Origin: Temnopleurus reevesii
Taxonomy: Eukaryota > Echinodermata > Echinoidea > Temnopleuroida > Temnopleuridae
Assembly (NCBI GenBank): GCA_036244855.1
Contig: BQKZ01001091.1
Span: 23,980-87,979 of the forward strand
Direction: 5' to 3'
DNA length: 64,000 nt
This document shows, piece by piece, positions 27,887 to 42,500 of the stretch. The position numbers and the translations under genes are program-made. How positions within the stretch are numbered: position 1 is the first letter of the stretch; the number at the start of each line of letters is the position of its first letter. The notes under the pieces were generated by a model that saw only the letters and a list, made by a program, of their open reading frames with translations, did no database searches and was not told the DNA's origin.

Positions 27887-29069
27887 CTGGAAGGGGCACA
27901 ATGGACAGAATTAGACTAATTCAAAAACATTATTTGTGTCATGATTTATGAGGGTTTACGTTATGTTATAAACTGTGCAAACACCATAGTTGCGTTGTCA
28001 TGTAGGCTCGTTAATATATTTTCGTTTGTGTGTCTTGCATGCCAATCTTCAGTAGATGTGAACATAGTCAAACTACTAGCGTCTTCAATTCTTCTTTAAT
28101 AACCATGAAAAGAATCAGGGAGATATGCGAGGAATTAGATAGTCATATAGTACTTTCGCCCTTTACATAATCATTGAAAAGAGTGAATATGACAATTGCT
28201 TATTTACATTAGCCGGCTCAGATTTTAACTGCATTAACTGCATGGGGATTGAAATTGTGTTAGATTTTACGTAGCTATCAAATATTTCTTTTAGAATTGC
28301 TTTACCAGTATTCTCCTTTGCTTTGCGTCGTCTCTGAAGGACAGTGGAGAGCGTGTAGAGATAAGGATTGAGGGCAGAGTTGAGAGGCAGAATAAATACT
28401 GCTGTCCAGGCGTAGATATCAGATGGAATATCAACCACATTACATGTAGCTAGAATGCACATAATGATTATAGGCATCCAACAAACAAAGTCTGTTCCAA
28501 CGACCAACGCCATCTTTGTAGTCATCTGCATCTGTTCTTTCATCATACAACTGCTCACAGCCCTAAAATAGAAAATATTGTCATGGGAGATTGAAATGAG
28601 TTGTTTATATTCAAATCTATGAAACTATGAAACTATGAAACTATGAAACTACCCGAGAATGCCTGAGATTTTTTTCTCAGCTTCTCGGTAAAGCACTGTC
28701 AATCAGTGTTTATTCATGTTGGGATAAGGCAAGAATTATTCAACTATGAAACTATGTTTTGAAATCTTTTGAAGAGAAATTTTCAAATTTTTATCAAATT
28801 ATATGAATATCTCTGTACAAATCATATCTACGTACAATTTTGAAATATATGAACACATTCCATCATGCACGCTCATACACACATAAATATCAGCACGTAC
28901 CTACACACGCATGCTCCAAACACACAGACATACGTACACCCATACCCACACAAATACATCCACACGCACACGCCAAACCACGTACACATTAATATTAGAT
29001 ATGCGCTCAAGTTTGCACAAACGGACATATGCATACATATTCACAAATATACGCGAGCACAAATCCATG

Positions 29070-29134
<65 letters not shown>

Positions 29135-32100
29135 ACACACACACACACAAACATACACACTGTCTTGATGAAAAAAGCTTGTAGCTGATTGCGGGCACAA
29201 TTTGTAATATTTTGTTTTTACCATGAATAAATAAAGTCAACTAACATACACACACGCATAAACATGTAGGCCTACATCCATACAAACAACAACAACAACA
29301 ACAACTAAAACAATGAAAACAACGTGCAGGCAGTTTTGTGGCTTATAATGTCAATATAAATCAATTTCACTCACCCTAAACTTTTAATTCTCATGTGTGA
29401 CCTCCTCACACTGATGTAGATGATGAAATAGCAGAAGAATGTTAGCATGAAACAAACAAAGTTTGTTCCGATGAAGACAACGATGGAGTATTCCCATCCC
29501 GGTAGACGCTCATTGGTCAGAGGGAGAGCTAAGCATACGCTGGACTTTCCGTAGAACTGGCCAAAGTACTCTACAGGTAGGGCAGGTATGATGCTGAGAA
29601 GCAGCGAAAAGATCCACGAGATACCGACCAGAATGTAGGCAGACCTGATGGTGAGGTGAAGCTCGTTTTTGAGCGGGAAAACAACTGACAGAAATCGATC
29701 GATGCTGATGAGCATTACGAGCATCACGGATACCTCGCTTGACAGCACTGAGAGAAAGCCCGCCATTTTGCAGAGGACACTACTGGTCCAGATCTCTGCA
29801 TTTAGAGCGTAGCTCCCACGGAAGTGTGTGTCGGCTCCCGCGATGATGATCATATAGAGACCCATCAGGAGATCTGAGATGGCTAGATGGGTGATGAACA
29901 TCACCTAATCATAGAAAAAAAGAAATGGAATAGATAAGTGTTTGTCAGTTGTATTGTCTGATTGTACCATGAAAGGACAGCTTCCCGGGGGAAAAAGTCA
30001 CGCGGGACAACTCTCTCAAACAACAACCAATGGAGATGATTCTCCGAGGACGATTTCCATAGTGCATAATTACCCGGGCAAAACCTACTGCTAGATAGGG
30101 AAAGTTGTCTTACAGAAGAGTTGTCCTCACAGTAATCATCCGCAGGGGAGTTGTCCTTCAGATACATCAGAAGTTTTCTGATGTAAATTATCCGTGGTAA
30201 ACTGTTAAATGATTCTAAACCAAATTTGCATCAATATAAAAATCATAATTATAATGATTCTTACGAAGGGGTGAAATCACTTGTTTGTTGTCACTCATAA
30301 TCGTATTCCAGCAAAATTAGCGCAATAAATGAATCACCTGTATCCGGTTTTGACCGCTCTTCTTTCGTCGCAGGAAGCGGGCCCCTAATGCAGCAGCGTT
30401 CCCGAGTAGAGCACTGAGACCTAGAATCCACATGAAAGCTCGAAGTGATACATCTTTGAGAAGATCATCGCAGGATGAGAACTGGTTGGTATATCCTTCA
30501 CAGATTGCATCAGGAACAAGACAACAGAAACCGAACTGATCTGTTTGTCTGTAGGGAATAAGTAATAATAGATCTTGTTTTAATATTTACCTTAATTATT
30601 TAGGAAGGTGTATAATCTCTTAAGGGCTTAAATCTATACAATTTCTTTACCAATATGTTGAGTATTCTAAATGAACTGGTACATTTCTGTATTTTGTTAA
30701 AATGCAGTCATTTTGTGATATTGAAAACAAGCAGAAGCCCTTGATTGCCTAGTTTCCTTTAAAAAAACATTGCAATGACACTTTTAGTTAAGAGTGTCTT
30801 AGTTAAGAGACGCTTTATCAGTAATATTTATAGGGCAATTCAAAACAGTTACAATGTAAGCAAAAAATACAAAGATACATGAATTAGGCCTAAAATAAAT
30901 AATTTAGTTTTGAGGGGGCTGCCAGGGTTTGGTGTCATCGTCAAAAGACAGTATAAAGTTTGTCAGAATGTCTGTAAGAGAGGTTAGAACAATATACACT
31001 TGTCCTGTAGCTTAGGACTCTATATTCAACTGGATTGCACAAATTAACAAATTACTTACAAATATCTCAACTTCACCAATCTCCTGAACGCATCAGCAAA
31101 TTTTGCATTACTTGATTGAACGTTGATATCCAGTATGTCACTAGAAAAACAAAATCATTTGAACCGTTTCTTATATTTCAAGAAAATACATACAAACACT
31201 CATGCATACAACCCACCCACATCATCATCATCATCATCATCATTACCACCATCAATAACACCCCTCCCACCTCCTAAGCCTCTTCCTACTAATCATCATC
31301 ATTATTATCATTATCATTATCATTATCATCATCATCATTATCATCATCATCATCATCATCATCATCATTATCATCATCATCATTATCATTATCACTCTCA
31401 TCATCATCATTATCATCATAATCATCATCATCTTTATCATCATCATCATTATCACCATTATCATTATTATCATTATCATCATCATTATCATCATTATCAT
31501 CATTATCATCATTATCATCATGACCATCCCTCTCCTCCTCCTCATTATCATCATCAACATCATCATCATCATCAAAGATATTACGGTCTAACCAAAAATA
31601 GTGTCCATACTTTTTATCTTCACGATTTATATTGTTAATATTCAATTGACCACGGTAGATTCGTATTGTCAGTGAAATAGAGATCATTCGTACAATATAT
31701 GGCATAGTAATATTACGCTGTACACATTAACTTGATTAAAATGGCCAGTTATGACAGTAGAATCTATTACTTACAACACGTTGAGTCTGGTGAGGTTGTA
31801 TAGCACTTCATCACTTATTACTAAGTCGGTATTTGAGGAGACATTCCTGTAAAGTTCGATAAAAAGAATATATTTGTATATATATGTAAAGGTTGTTTTT
31901 CATAACCTATTCAATTACAATTATTTTCCAAGTTTTGCTTTCGAGTAGAGTACGTTTGCATTAATTTGCCTGCCCAAAAAAGCAGTAAATTATTTTGGGA
32001 TGATCATTTTTCTTGGTGAAGATTGAAACAAACTGTACAAGAAAACCCTTGCTAGTTTAATCCTAATACAATTATAACCAAGGATCTGTAAATTATTAAA

Positions 32101-35100
32101 AATGTATACAATTTCAGTATTCATATTACACATACTACACAATGTCAGTGTCTCCATGTGTCATTTTAATTAAAAAGTCGTAGTATACTTACAGAGTTTG
32201 CAAATTCCTAGTCTCCCGAAATGCTGTTACCGGTATGGTCTGTAAATCAGTGTCAGATACATCTCTGTACAAAACAAGAAATAATCGGCAATGTAGCGGA
32301 AAATATTTGTAGACCTCTGATTCAATTCATCGAACATGGTAGAATTGTGTGAACAATAGTCACAAATTAGATTCTTCTTCTTCAGTGACAAATGCCATAA
32401 TTTTGACGACAGATCCGTGAACAAAACATATTTTATAGTTTAATGTACATAAGAGTTGTCTAATAAGGTTATTTTTCATCGACATTATCAATTTTTATGC
32501 AAGTTCGAGGCAGGAATACCCACCTGTTGAGTCGGTCATGGGTTCTCCTAAGATACATAAACATTTTATAATAACATAAATCAAATAGCACGTGGTGGTT
32601 GACGTTATGTGAAGTTCAGATGATTATGTAAATTTTCATTGCGATTCTCATTCATTTGTGATTTTGTTTTGCAATTGATCTGAATTTATGATCTAGCTTT
32701 TGCTTTTTTTAGGAGAACAAATAATGGAAGGAATTTTTTAATCGAAATGCTTTCGTTCGACGTCAAAATCGCTTTATCATTTTCCAATAGGGACTGAGCA
32801 ATATTTTGTCTGTTATGATAATTAACAATAATTTTGAGGCTATCACAGTAAAATACATCTTAACTATCAATACGCTATAGTTTACATTCTAATATCGGCA
32901 TGACAAACTTACAGCTCGATAAGACTGATATAGTCAGATGGCCAGAATGATACAATATTCATGACAGAGCTTTGACTATCATCTCCTGTATTGGTCATCA
33001 AGGGGGATGAGGAGGCTTCTGATCCAGCATCATCTCTCGGCTTCATCTCCAGACGAATATTGCCACTTATCCTGATTACACTGTAAAAAAGAGGCGGAAT
33101 TGCACAAATGATAAAGTGTAAAGAAGGACTGCATGTACTTGTATTTTCAAACGGTTTAGGTGTGTGCAAGAAAAAAAGGCCCTCATATCCCTTTGACGGC
33201 TTCTTAAGCAAAACTAACCAAAAACAAAACATTATAAAAAAACTAATACAAAACAATAACAATTACACTTTGGCTTTACGAACAAAAAGGAGAGTGCACG
33301 TTGCACTATTTTAGTTTTTAATTTTCTGCTCACATGCTGAAATAGGGTGAAATTATTGGAAAAGATTCAATACATCAGTCCATAGTAAAGTATGAAAACT
33401 GTTTGCACATACATTTTGTTTATTCAAGAAATATGTTAATTTTCACCTATCATTTTAGACTTGTTTCGTATTAACATGTTTGAATTTCTTTATGTAATTG
33501 TACTCGTTACTTACTTACTTAAAAAGGGTGCTATACCCTACTAGCAAGCTTGCTATTTCTTGACGTCATATTACCAATGTGTATACGTATGTTGTACTGT
33601 ATTCAATTTTTGGTAATATAGTTCTTTCATTCATAATTACTTACATCTTTCTTGTGTCGTGTGCAAATTGAACATGACCATTGGTTGATGTAAACGAACA
33701 TTCCACTGTCAAACCAATGCATATGCATTCATCAGGACACACAACATCTGAAAATAGAATTCATTACAATATGAGAACATTCGACATTATTTTATCGTCT
33801 GCGACTAAATATTGAGAGTTTGGAAGGTTGTCAAAAAGCAGGTCATATATTCAAACAAACATGTATAAACTTTTTATGATAAATAGAATATGTAACTCAG
33901 AAGTCAACTTATATTGGGAATTTTGTTGGGGTATCTATATTTGTTCGTTCGACAATTTTTTTTCTGGGGAGTGCTTGGCACCAAAATAATAGATCCGAAC
34001 TTACACAATTAAAAGAGGAGGGGACGATAAAGTAACATCGCACACCTCCAAGGAAGGAAAAGGAATACCGGGGAGGGGGTAACGGGACAGAGGGAGGGAT
34101 AATCATTATTATCTTACCCCAGAAAAGTTCGTCATCTCCACAGGACAATGTTCAATACCATCACACATCTCTGAGGGAAGGGCAGGGGGATGNGGGGGGG
34201 TGGTAATTATCAACATCTTACCACAAAAGAGTTCGTCATCTCCACCAGGGCAGTGTTCAATGCCATCACACATTTCTGAGGGTGGAACACAACGATTTGT
34301 AGTCCAGCATTTGTATGAGCGATCAGGGCATGCCTCGTGATACTCAACTGAAATAAAGAAAAACAATCATCAATGAATTTTACGGTCATTCTAGCAAACG
34401 AAACATTTCTGCACAGATCAATTTGAAACATTGAATCTTTGTTATTCATTTTTAAAATATTTTCAGAGATTGATACACAATGAATTTAAGCTTACGTTTT
34501 AGGACTTGAAATAGGAATAGAATATTACCATAGCATACCAACATATACTATGGATCATTCTGACCCCAGGTACTTTTGAGCTGGTATATCAGAGTGTTGG
34601 AGGTTCCTTAAAGGACTGTAGCACGAAAACAAGTATGTAGAATTTTGTAACAAGTAATTAAATCCAAGAATAGTTATTACCTTCACATCCCTCTTCATCC
34701 TCCCCATAAGGGCACTGACTGGTCATGTCACACTTGTAACGCAGAGGGATACAGTACGATGATGGACATTTATAGTGATAGGCTGGACACTCAAAGTCGG
34801 CTAGAATGACAAAATAATGGATAAACCTAATGTATCATCACTTTGTAATATAGCTTTAAACATTAACGATATTCATAAACAAATCTGGGGGTAAAAGTGA
34901 CATTAACGATATTCATAAACAAATCTGGGGGTAAAAGTGATTTCACGTTGGGGTGTTTAAGGGAGACAACAATGTCGTATACTCTTTAATAATCTGAAAA
35001 ATAAACCGATGTGCAAATTTTTACTTTACTCCGGAATTTGTAGCTGTGCACTGAAAGGCAGAGCATTGCCATTAATTCATTTTAGGGGACTGTAGACCAT

Positions 35101-36467
35101 TTAGATAATATATTTTCTTATGGTGATCGTCAACTGAAATATTCCCTGTGTGCCTTAATATGGTAATCAAACATTTTTCTGTTATATTGGAGCTCAGATC
35201 ACCGCAAATATTTTTTAATCGTGTAAGTTTATTATATGTATTTCCTGATTTTTATACTCTATTAATGTGTATCAAAAATGAACTTACCACATAAGCTTGC
35301 TCTGAGGTGAGACATATCACGGCATCCGTTGATGTACCCTAGTTCACTGAGCTCGAAGATACATATATGTCCAGCATCGATGCATAAACCACTTACACAC
35401 TCGAACTCATAAGGAACAAGACAACTGTTTGCATCTGTAAAAAGAAGCATTAATTATACAAGTTCACTTTTACCTTTTTAATGCTAGGGTGTTCTCATTA
35501 GTTACATCCAAAGTAAACGAACATGGGCTTGTGAGAAAAATCGAGATTAATGGCAAGTTACAGTTCTTTAAAGGCATTTACGAATCTACATTCTCCTGTT
35601 AGAGCAGATCAGGGTAACGTTGCAAGAAACTCTCTGGCATTAAAAAATCGCATGAGGACTGCCCTGTGCTTTTTCTGAAACCAAAATAACTAACAACGTC
35701 GGGTAAAAATACAAAATACATATACTCATAGTGATAGACTTTTTTTTACCAGTATTATCTTAAAAAATAACTTTATCATGCCTTTTCCCTGTAAAGAACA
35801 AAATCAATTCTTTAGGTTTTGGTCATAGATTACGAATTTATTTATCAGGCCCGTTTGGTATTCGTTAGTTTTATTTGATTTGAATTCACATGTTTTAGAA
35901 GGATTATTTAATCAGTTACATGCAATCTTGACATCTATATATTTCAAACCAAAGGCTAAAGTGGACAAGAGAAAAAATCAATCAGGGGCCTGTAACATTA
36001 AAAGAAATACTGACCATGCTGACGGTAACTTTTGTGATCAATCAAAACCTTTAGTACATGATTTCCTATAGACTTGTGATTGATGTCAATCGTATGATTG
36101 ATTTTAAAAAGTCTTTACGGTACAGGGCCCTGGTAATTGTTATAATACTCACCACAACCCCGTTCATCTTCATGTTCATTCCCAATGCAATCAACTAACC
36201 CATCACATCTTGCTTCAGAAGGAAGCCATGTTCCACTGAAGCACTGGAAGTATTGAGCTTGACGATAGTCTGTCGAAACAAGGAGATGTTGTTAATGGGG
36301 TGAACAGGGAGAAAATACGGCCTGTTTTGATCTTCTGAATTCTGTTCAGGCGTTTGAAGCCTAAACATAAATACAAATTCTTGTAGTAAACACACTTCAT
36401 CAGCTACAAACTAACACCATACAACTTTAGCAGAAAAATGAAACACCGCGTGTTCATCAATTTCTTC

Positions 36468-36518
<51 letters not shown>

Positions 36519-39500
36519 GCACGCACATGTACATACACACACACATACACACCCACCCACACACACACATATATATATACAAACATTATCGCACGCATAC
36601 ACGGACATTCGTCCATATGTGAGCATGAACACGTGATAGGTCTACTCACTTACATAGACACACACATCCGTATGAAAAAGAGGTTCTATATATTTACTTT
36701 ACTTTCATAATAAGCAAGACTATTCACAGCTGCACTACACAAAGAAAACATGCACACACATATGTCTGTAAGAAAAACACCGCACACATTACACGCACAG
36801 ACATTTCGGCATAATATTTGTTTTATGATTGTTGACATGGCACAGGCATAAATCTCTGTTTGACAGCGTGAGCAGAAGGTGTGAGCATTGTATGTGTATG
36901 TGTGTGTGTGTGTGTATGTATGTATGTGCACCCACGCGGCATCCTGTGTTGAAAGATGTACGTACCATGATCACAGTCCATCTCGTCTCCTCCTTCTTCA
37001 GTGGGGCAGTCTATGACAAGGTTACATCGCTTACTCTCACTGATGCACTTATGGTTATCACGGCACCGAAACTCATCATCTTTGCATGTTTCGGGAAATG
37101 CTGGACAAACAAAATTCAAAGTGACATTTTTAAAGGCTTATGATGTCATAGAATTAATCTGGCAATGCTTCATATTCTGTAATCATCATTATTTGTATTT
37201 TCTACTGAAATGGATCAAGGAAACTATATAAATTAGCCATGAATTTTCAGTCACTTCATTTATTTCATTCAAATTAAAAAGCAAACATATAGGTTAAAGA
37301 ATATTTACAATAGAAAGGAATGAGGAGACAGCTAAGAATACAAAAGTCTTCTGCCATCAAATATACATACTATATACAATATTTCTTGACTGATGGTTTC
37401 AAAATGGGTCTATACTTTGCCATCACTGTGTAAAATTGAACCTTTTGACAATTTTTAGGGTAGTTCAGTATATTCGTGTGATTGCTTGCACACATCAGTA
37501 TAAGATATGAACATACTCATTTGTAGTTCACGTCAGATTAAATGTAACCGTGTTTGTGTATGCTTCAGCGATATATTATATTATGAAAACATCCTGATAT
37601 AATTTGACATGTTTCGACAGCAACTTAAACTGGGCATACTCCTGTACTTTAGTCCACCAGGTGTAACATGAACAAATCGTGGACGTAAAATGAAAGACAC
37701 AGAAAGAATTGACAAAGGGTACAAATGATATAATGACAGAGCTGGGAAGGAGGNNNNNNNNNNNNNNNNNNNNNNNNNNNNNNNNNNNNNCCAAATTGTG
37801 TGTGGGGGGGGGGAATGTCTTACTGCAATCTAGTTCATCTGAGCCATCAAGACAATCGTTAATGTGATCGCAAACGAATGATATGGAAACGCATTCATCC
37901 AAAGTTGTGCATCTGAATTGATGTTCTCTGCAATCACCTGTGTTCACTAGATAAACAAAACAATAAACGATAGTACGATTCATACTTAGAGCCGAAACCT
38001 TAAGGTTTCAGAAACTACGACAGTTCTATAAAAGCTTACACGTGCAGCGCAAAGGCGAATTGTTTAACTCGCCAAGGCATTTCGGTTTTGATCGAAAAGA
38101 CGAGAAGGCGACTTGTACTTAAACTCATCTTGTCGCCTCTTTATACAAACTCGACTTCGTGCTGCACGTATATCTCCAGCCTTCAATGTGAACCTAAATA
38201 ATAACAAAACTTTTATGAAATTGGTAAAAAGAATACTTTCCCCTAGTCGTTAATCCTTTTAGAATCGTCTTTCTTGCCAACCCACGTAGTTACATGGTAT
38301 TCATCAAAGTGATACACTACAATAGATAAAGTGGAATATAGATTGCATACATTGCTTGGTCATATGCGGCGCAAGTCGTTGTGTATAAAGAACATTTATT
38401 ATTTGCATCTTTACCATTAGTATACCCGACTCGTGCTATGTTCAGTTTGTGATGGATTGGTTTCAAAATATCAAGGAGACCGGCACCATTCCGAATGAGA
38501 TTTACAAGTTTGTGCTCCCAAACAGGGTTCATATTCACACATAGAAAGCATGTTGATATAATCATGTATGTCAGTGCAGCATCTATCCTGTTTGTAATAC
38601 ATGGTATTACATGTAGTGTGCGTATGAGATATTATAGGAAGTTATCATTACACTGTACTAATGGTGACACCACAGCTAATCTAATGTTTTAGATTTACCA
38701 TGAAATTTAGTACAAAACGCACACCATATTTAGTTGTAACATTAAGCGGTAAAATGGTAATGGTATGCAGTATCCATCATTTAAAAGCAAATGTGAAAGC
38801 TTTTACAAGTATATTAAAAAATCCAGATACGTTGGAAGCATGAAAGTTACCTGAATTTGGGTCTACTACGTCGGATCCATCAAAACAATTACGTGTTGCG
38901 TCTAACTGAAAGACACGCTGAATACACTCGCCAGATCCACACTCCATCGTGTTATAAGAGCAATTTGGCGCCAAAATAGGGCGACTGAGCAGCACTGTCT
39001 CAGTCGTATCACGACGTCCTATGAGATGACAAGTTATCAGTTAAAGAATTTACACAAGAATATATCTGGACATATAAAATGCTTGTCACTTTATAATTTA
39101 TCGGGCTATGAGAGTTATCTTGAACAACCAAATCGTACTTAAATATTTTGTAAAATCACTACAGATATAGATGTATGTAGATGACTATCAACACATTTCA
39201 TGCTCTGAGAACCTAATCTATTCTTGTGATCCACATGCAGTTGTAATTCATAAATAATGAAGTTAAATACATCAGCTTTCTAAGAAGTCCTTTCGACCCC
39301 ATCTTGGAATAATCCTTAGGCCTAAGTCAAAGATGGTAAAGAATGCATGAGGTTTATACTAAATATCATGACCCAATTTGAATATCATTCAATTATGTCA
39401 AGATGCCATTCAAAGTATGGTATGTTTCACTTACTTCTCCGTGCTGCATTCAAACTTAGGGGAGTCATTTTGCATATGACGGCCTGAGCAGCTTCAGATG

Positions 39501-42500
39501 CACACGGGATATCATGCCAGAGACTGCTGAAGCGAATCCTGGTGAGATCAATGATCGCACATTGCTCGATCGAGCTACCGTCAGGCTGGTTGCTATATCT
39601 TTGTAGCTCGTAACTGTGAAGAAAATACATTCATAATTATAGCACCCTCATGAATCATGATATTAAAATGAAAAATCAAGCTTTGATACTTAACGAAGAA
39701 CGGTGTAAGTTCAATTAGTCGTCCCGGTTAAAGCGTGTCAGTGACCATACAAGTAATACCTAGTACTGAATTAATTGATTATGAATCAATTATGAATAAT
39801 CAACACTAATCACTATGTTATCCTTTGAAGCATTAAGAAGAGTGTATATGATCGATGCTTGACTAACCTGTGTGGTTTGAACCAATCAGTGTAGGTCATT
39901 GGCGATCCATTGGTCCAACGGAACATACTGGCAGAATTTCGGTAACCAAGTCCTACGGAAGACATGCAAAAATCAAAACACATACTGCATTTGAATTTTC
40001 ACTCAACACAATAAACAAAATGCAATTTATTGTTGTTAGGCGATTGCACTAATGTATATATAATAAAAACCATTTTATTAGAGAAAGACAAGCAGTAAGA
40101 AAACTTTGATAACGTGAACTTGGACAATTTTTAGTAATCAAGTGTGGTGAATCGGACGGTATATCATAAGACACAGATGATACATATACTTAACTTCCCA
40201 ATGTCCACATTAATTATAGAACTGCAGTATTAAGAAGGCTAAAATAACTACTGTATAGCCTCGTGGTAGTATTAATATTACTACATTTAGATAACGAGAA
40301 CTGCTGAAACTGCTTATCCGATAATGGAGAGCTGTGGAGTAAAATGAAGTAAAAAAAGAAGAGCTTAAGCTTTCGCTCTTAGCAGAATCCTAATCAAAAG
40401 CAAAATGACAGAGAAATGACGTATATAAAAAAATAAACAGGGAGGTGGAGAGAAAGAAAAAAACAGGATATGAGGGACAGCCAATCACAGAGCAAGGAGG
40501 GAAGAATACATTTGATAGAAACGATGAATATAATTACCAATATAAATCTTTTGTCCAAGCTGTGACCAGTTAAGAACCAGTTGACTGTGGATGAACCTGG
40601 CTTCTTGCTCGTCTAAGATGCTAACCATGTGTGCATCAGATCCTTCTGATAGCAAATCATTACAGTATTCTTCAGCTTCAGCCCATGATAGATGCTCTAT
40701 ATCAGCATATGTGTAACAGTGTCCTCTGTAAGGAATCCATCCGCTAGGACACCACGAAGAAGAGTCTGGAGCGTTCCAATCTAATAGTAAATTGATAAAC
40801 AAACTTCTAGTTTTTCTTGTAAAAGAATAAATGTGGAAATAGATTCATAACTTATATCGTTTATAATTGAAAAAGTCAGCAAAGCTATCACGTTTATTAA
40901 TGAAAAAAAAAATGCTTGTGTAAAATCCACGTCATGTATTTGTGTATGAGCTAGGATGATTACATTTTCAACTATTTAGTCCATTATCTCACCTATCGAT
41001 AGTAGGTCACTTGGGTTACACAGGTACCATTTTATTTACTAATCGTGTGGATAACAAATGAAAAGGAGCAACCCAAAGTAAAAAAAAAAAGAGAGAATAT
41101 TTTTCTGACTTGTGCAAAAATATGTGATGCAGCATTACAAAAAGGTTGTTCTCTTCACTGTAATTTGGAAATAACAAATGATCGACCACATAAGAATACA
41201 AAGCAAATGTAGAATCCTTCAGCCTTTCATTATCTCCTTTTTGGCATTCAATCGTGGCACATACACTATCGCATGGTCTTATGATTAGTGTATCCTATTT
41301 ACATTCATTCTGATTCACTATTCTTCAATTTATCACAATTCTCTATCAGAACAGTAATAAAAAAAGATTATAAATTCAGTACCTCCAACATCTTCAACTG
41401 TAACAAAGCGATAGCTAGCAAGGAACTTCACTGTTTCAGGATACATGTTCACTTCGACTTCGACCTTAATCTCGTTGATGTCTGTCCGAACGTCCATACC
41501 GTCAACCACCGTGTCATCACCGCTACAGAAACACGCAATGCTCTCACTCGGATTGTGGTAATCGACGACGTAGACCTTCGATGTCATACAATCACCATAG
41601 GAGGAGAGATGAAGGACATCAAAGACCATTTCAATGTATGCATCTGTGGGAGCACGGATGATCCAAGTCTCCTGTACGCCCATGTCCAGGAAGGCGGGGT
41701 AGAGATGGGTGGCAATGATTCCGGGTGAAAACGAACATTCATGGTGCCAGCTCTCAACATCTGTTCCCACTGCACAACCGGCAGTATCTGTGAGAAATAA
41801 AAGGTTGGATGCTTTATAAGACCAAGCGCTACAGAATTGTATACATACATGTACGATCATCGGGGTTTCTTGCGTTTCAGAATATCCCCTGGGGGCAAAC
41901 CCTCTGGGACAATACCTCAGATGCCAATTCCCCGGAGGACAGCAGCTCCCTCGAGAACAATTCGCCCGCGGAAGCTACTCCCTAAAGGACACGTATATCC
42001 CATGGCAAAATAGGGCATTGTTCTAAGTCGGTGCGGAATTTGGAATTTATTCATATGAACGTCATCGACATATACAGCCAACATTTTGTTCTGATTACAT
42101 TTTTTCATATACATTGTGTTATGTCAAACAAATTATACAAAATAACGAAAATATGAATGATTTGATTACAATAATGAAACAATTATATGTTAAATAAAAA
42201 TAATTATTATCTATATGGGAGTTTTAAGCCGTACAATATCAAGCCATATTGTACGGCTTCAATTTTACGCTTGCGCAAAGCAGTGACCAGCCTTCTGGTA
42301 TATGTAAAGATAATAATAATCATATTGGATGGCTTCATTTCATGAAATACCGGGAATATTGCATTCGTTAGGGCCAATATTGCCCTAACTCGTGCAATAT
42401 TCCCTGGTATTCCATTTATTGGCATCCAATATTATATAAATATTTGACAACAAAATACATAACCATTTTCTAAGCAAGGAATCATTATGAACCCATGAAT

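Noticed and set aside
28865..29240. Thr/His- and Val/Cys-rich open frames
   Set aside because: Translations of the AC microsatellite in both directions.
31123..31705. Long His/Tyr-, Met/Ile- and Asp-rich open frames
   Set aside because: They are translations of a CAT/ATT triplet microsatellite and have no other support.
29068..36514. CRISPR-like regular repeats
   Set aside because: The regular repeats are simple microsatellites without spacers, and the genome is clearly animal.
41288..41728. 146-codon plus-strand frame
   Set aside because: Antisense shadow of the CUB domain 3 exon, which has correct splice sites and domain pattern on the minus strand.
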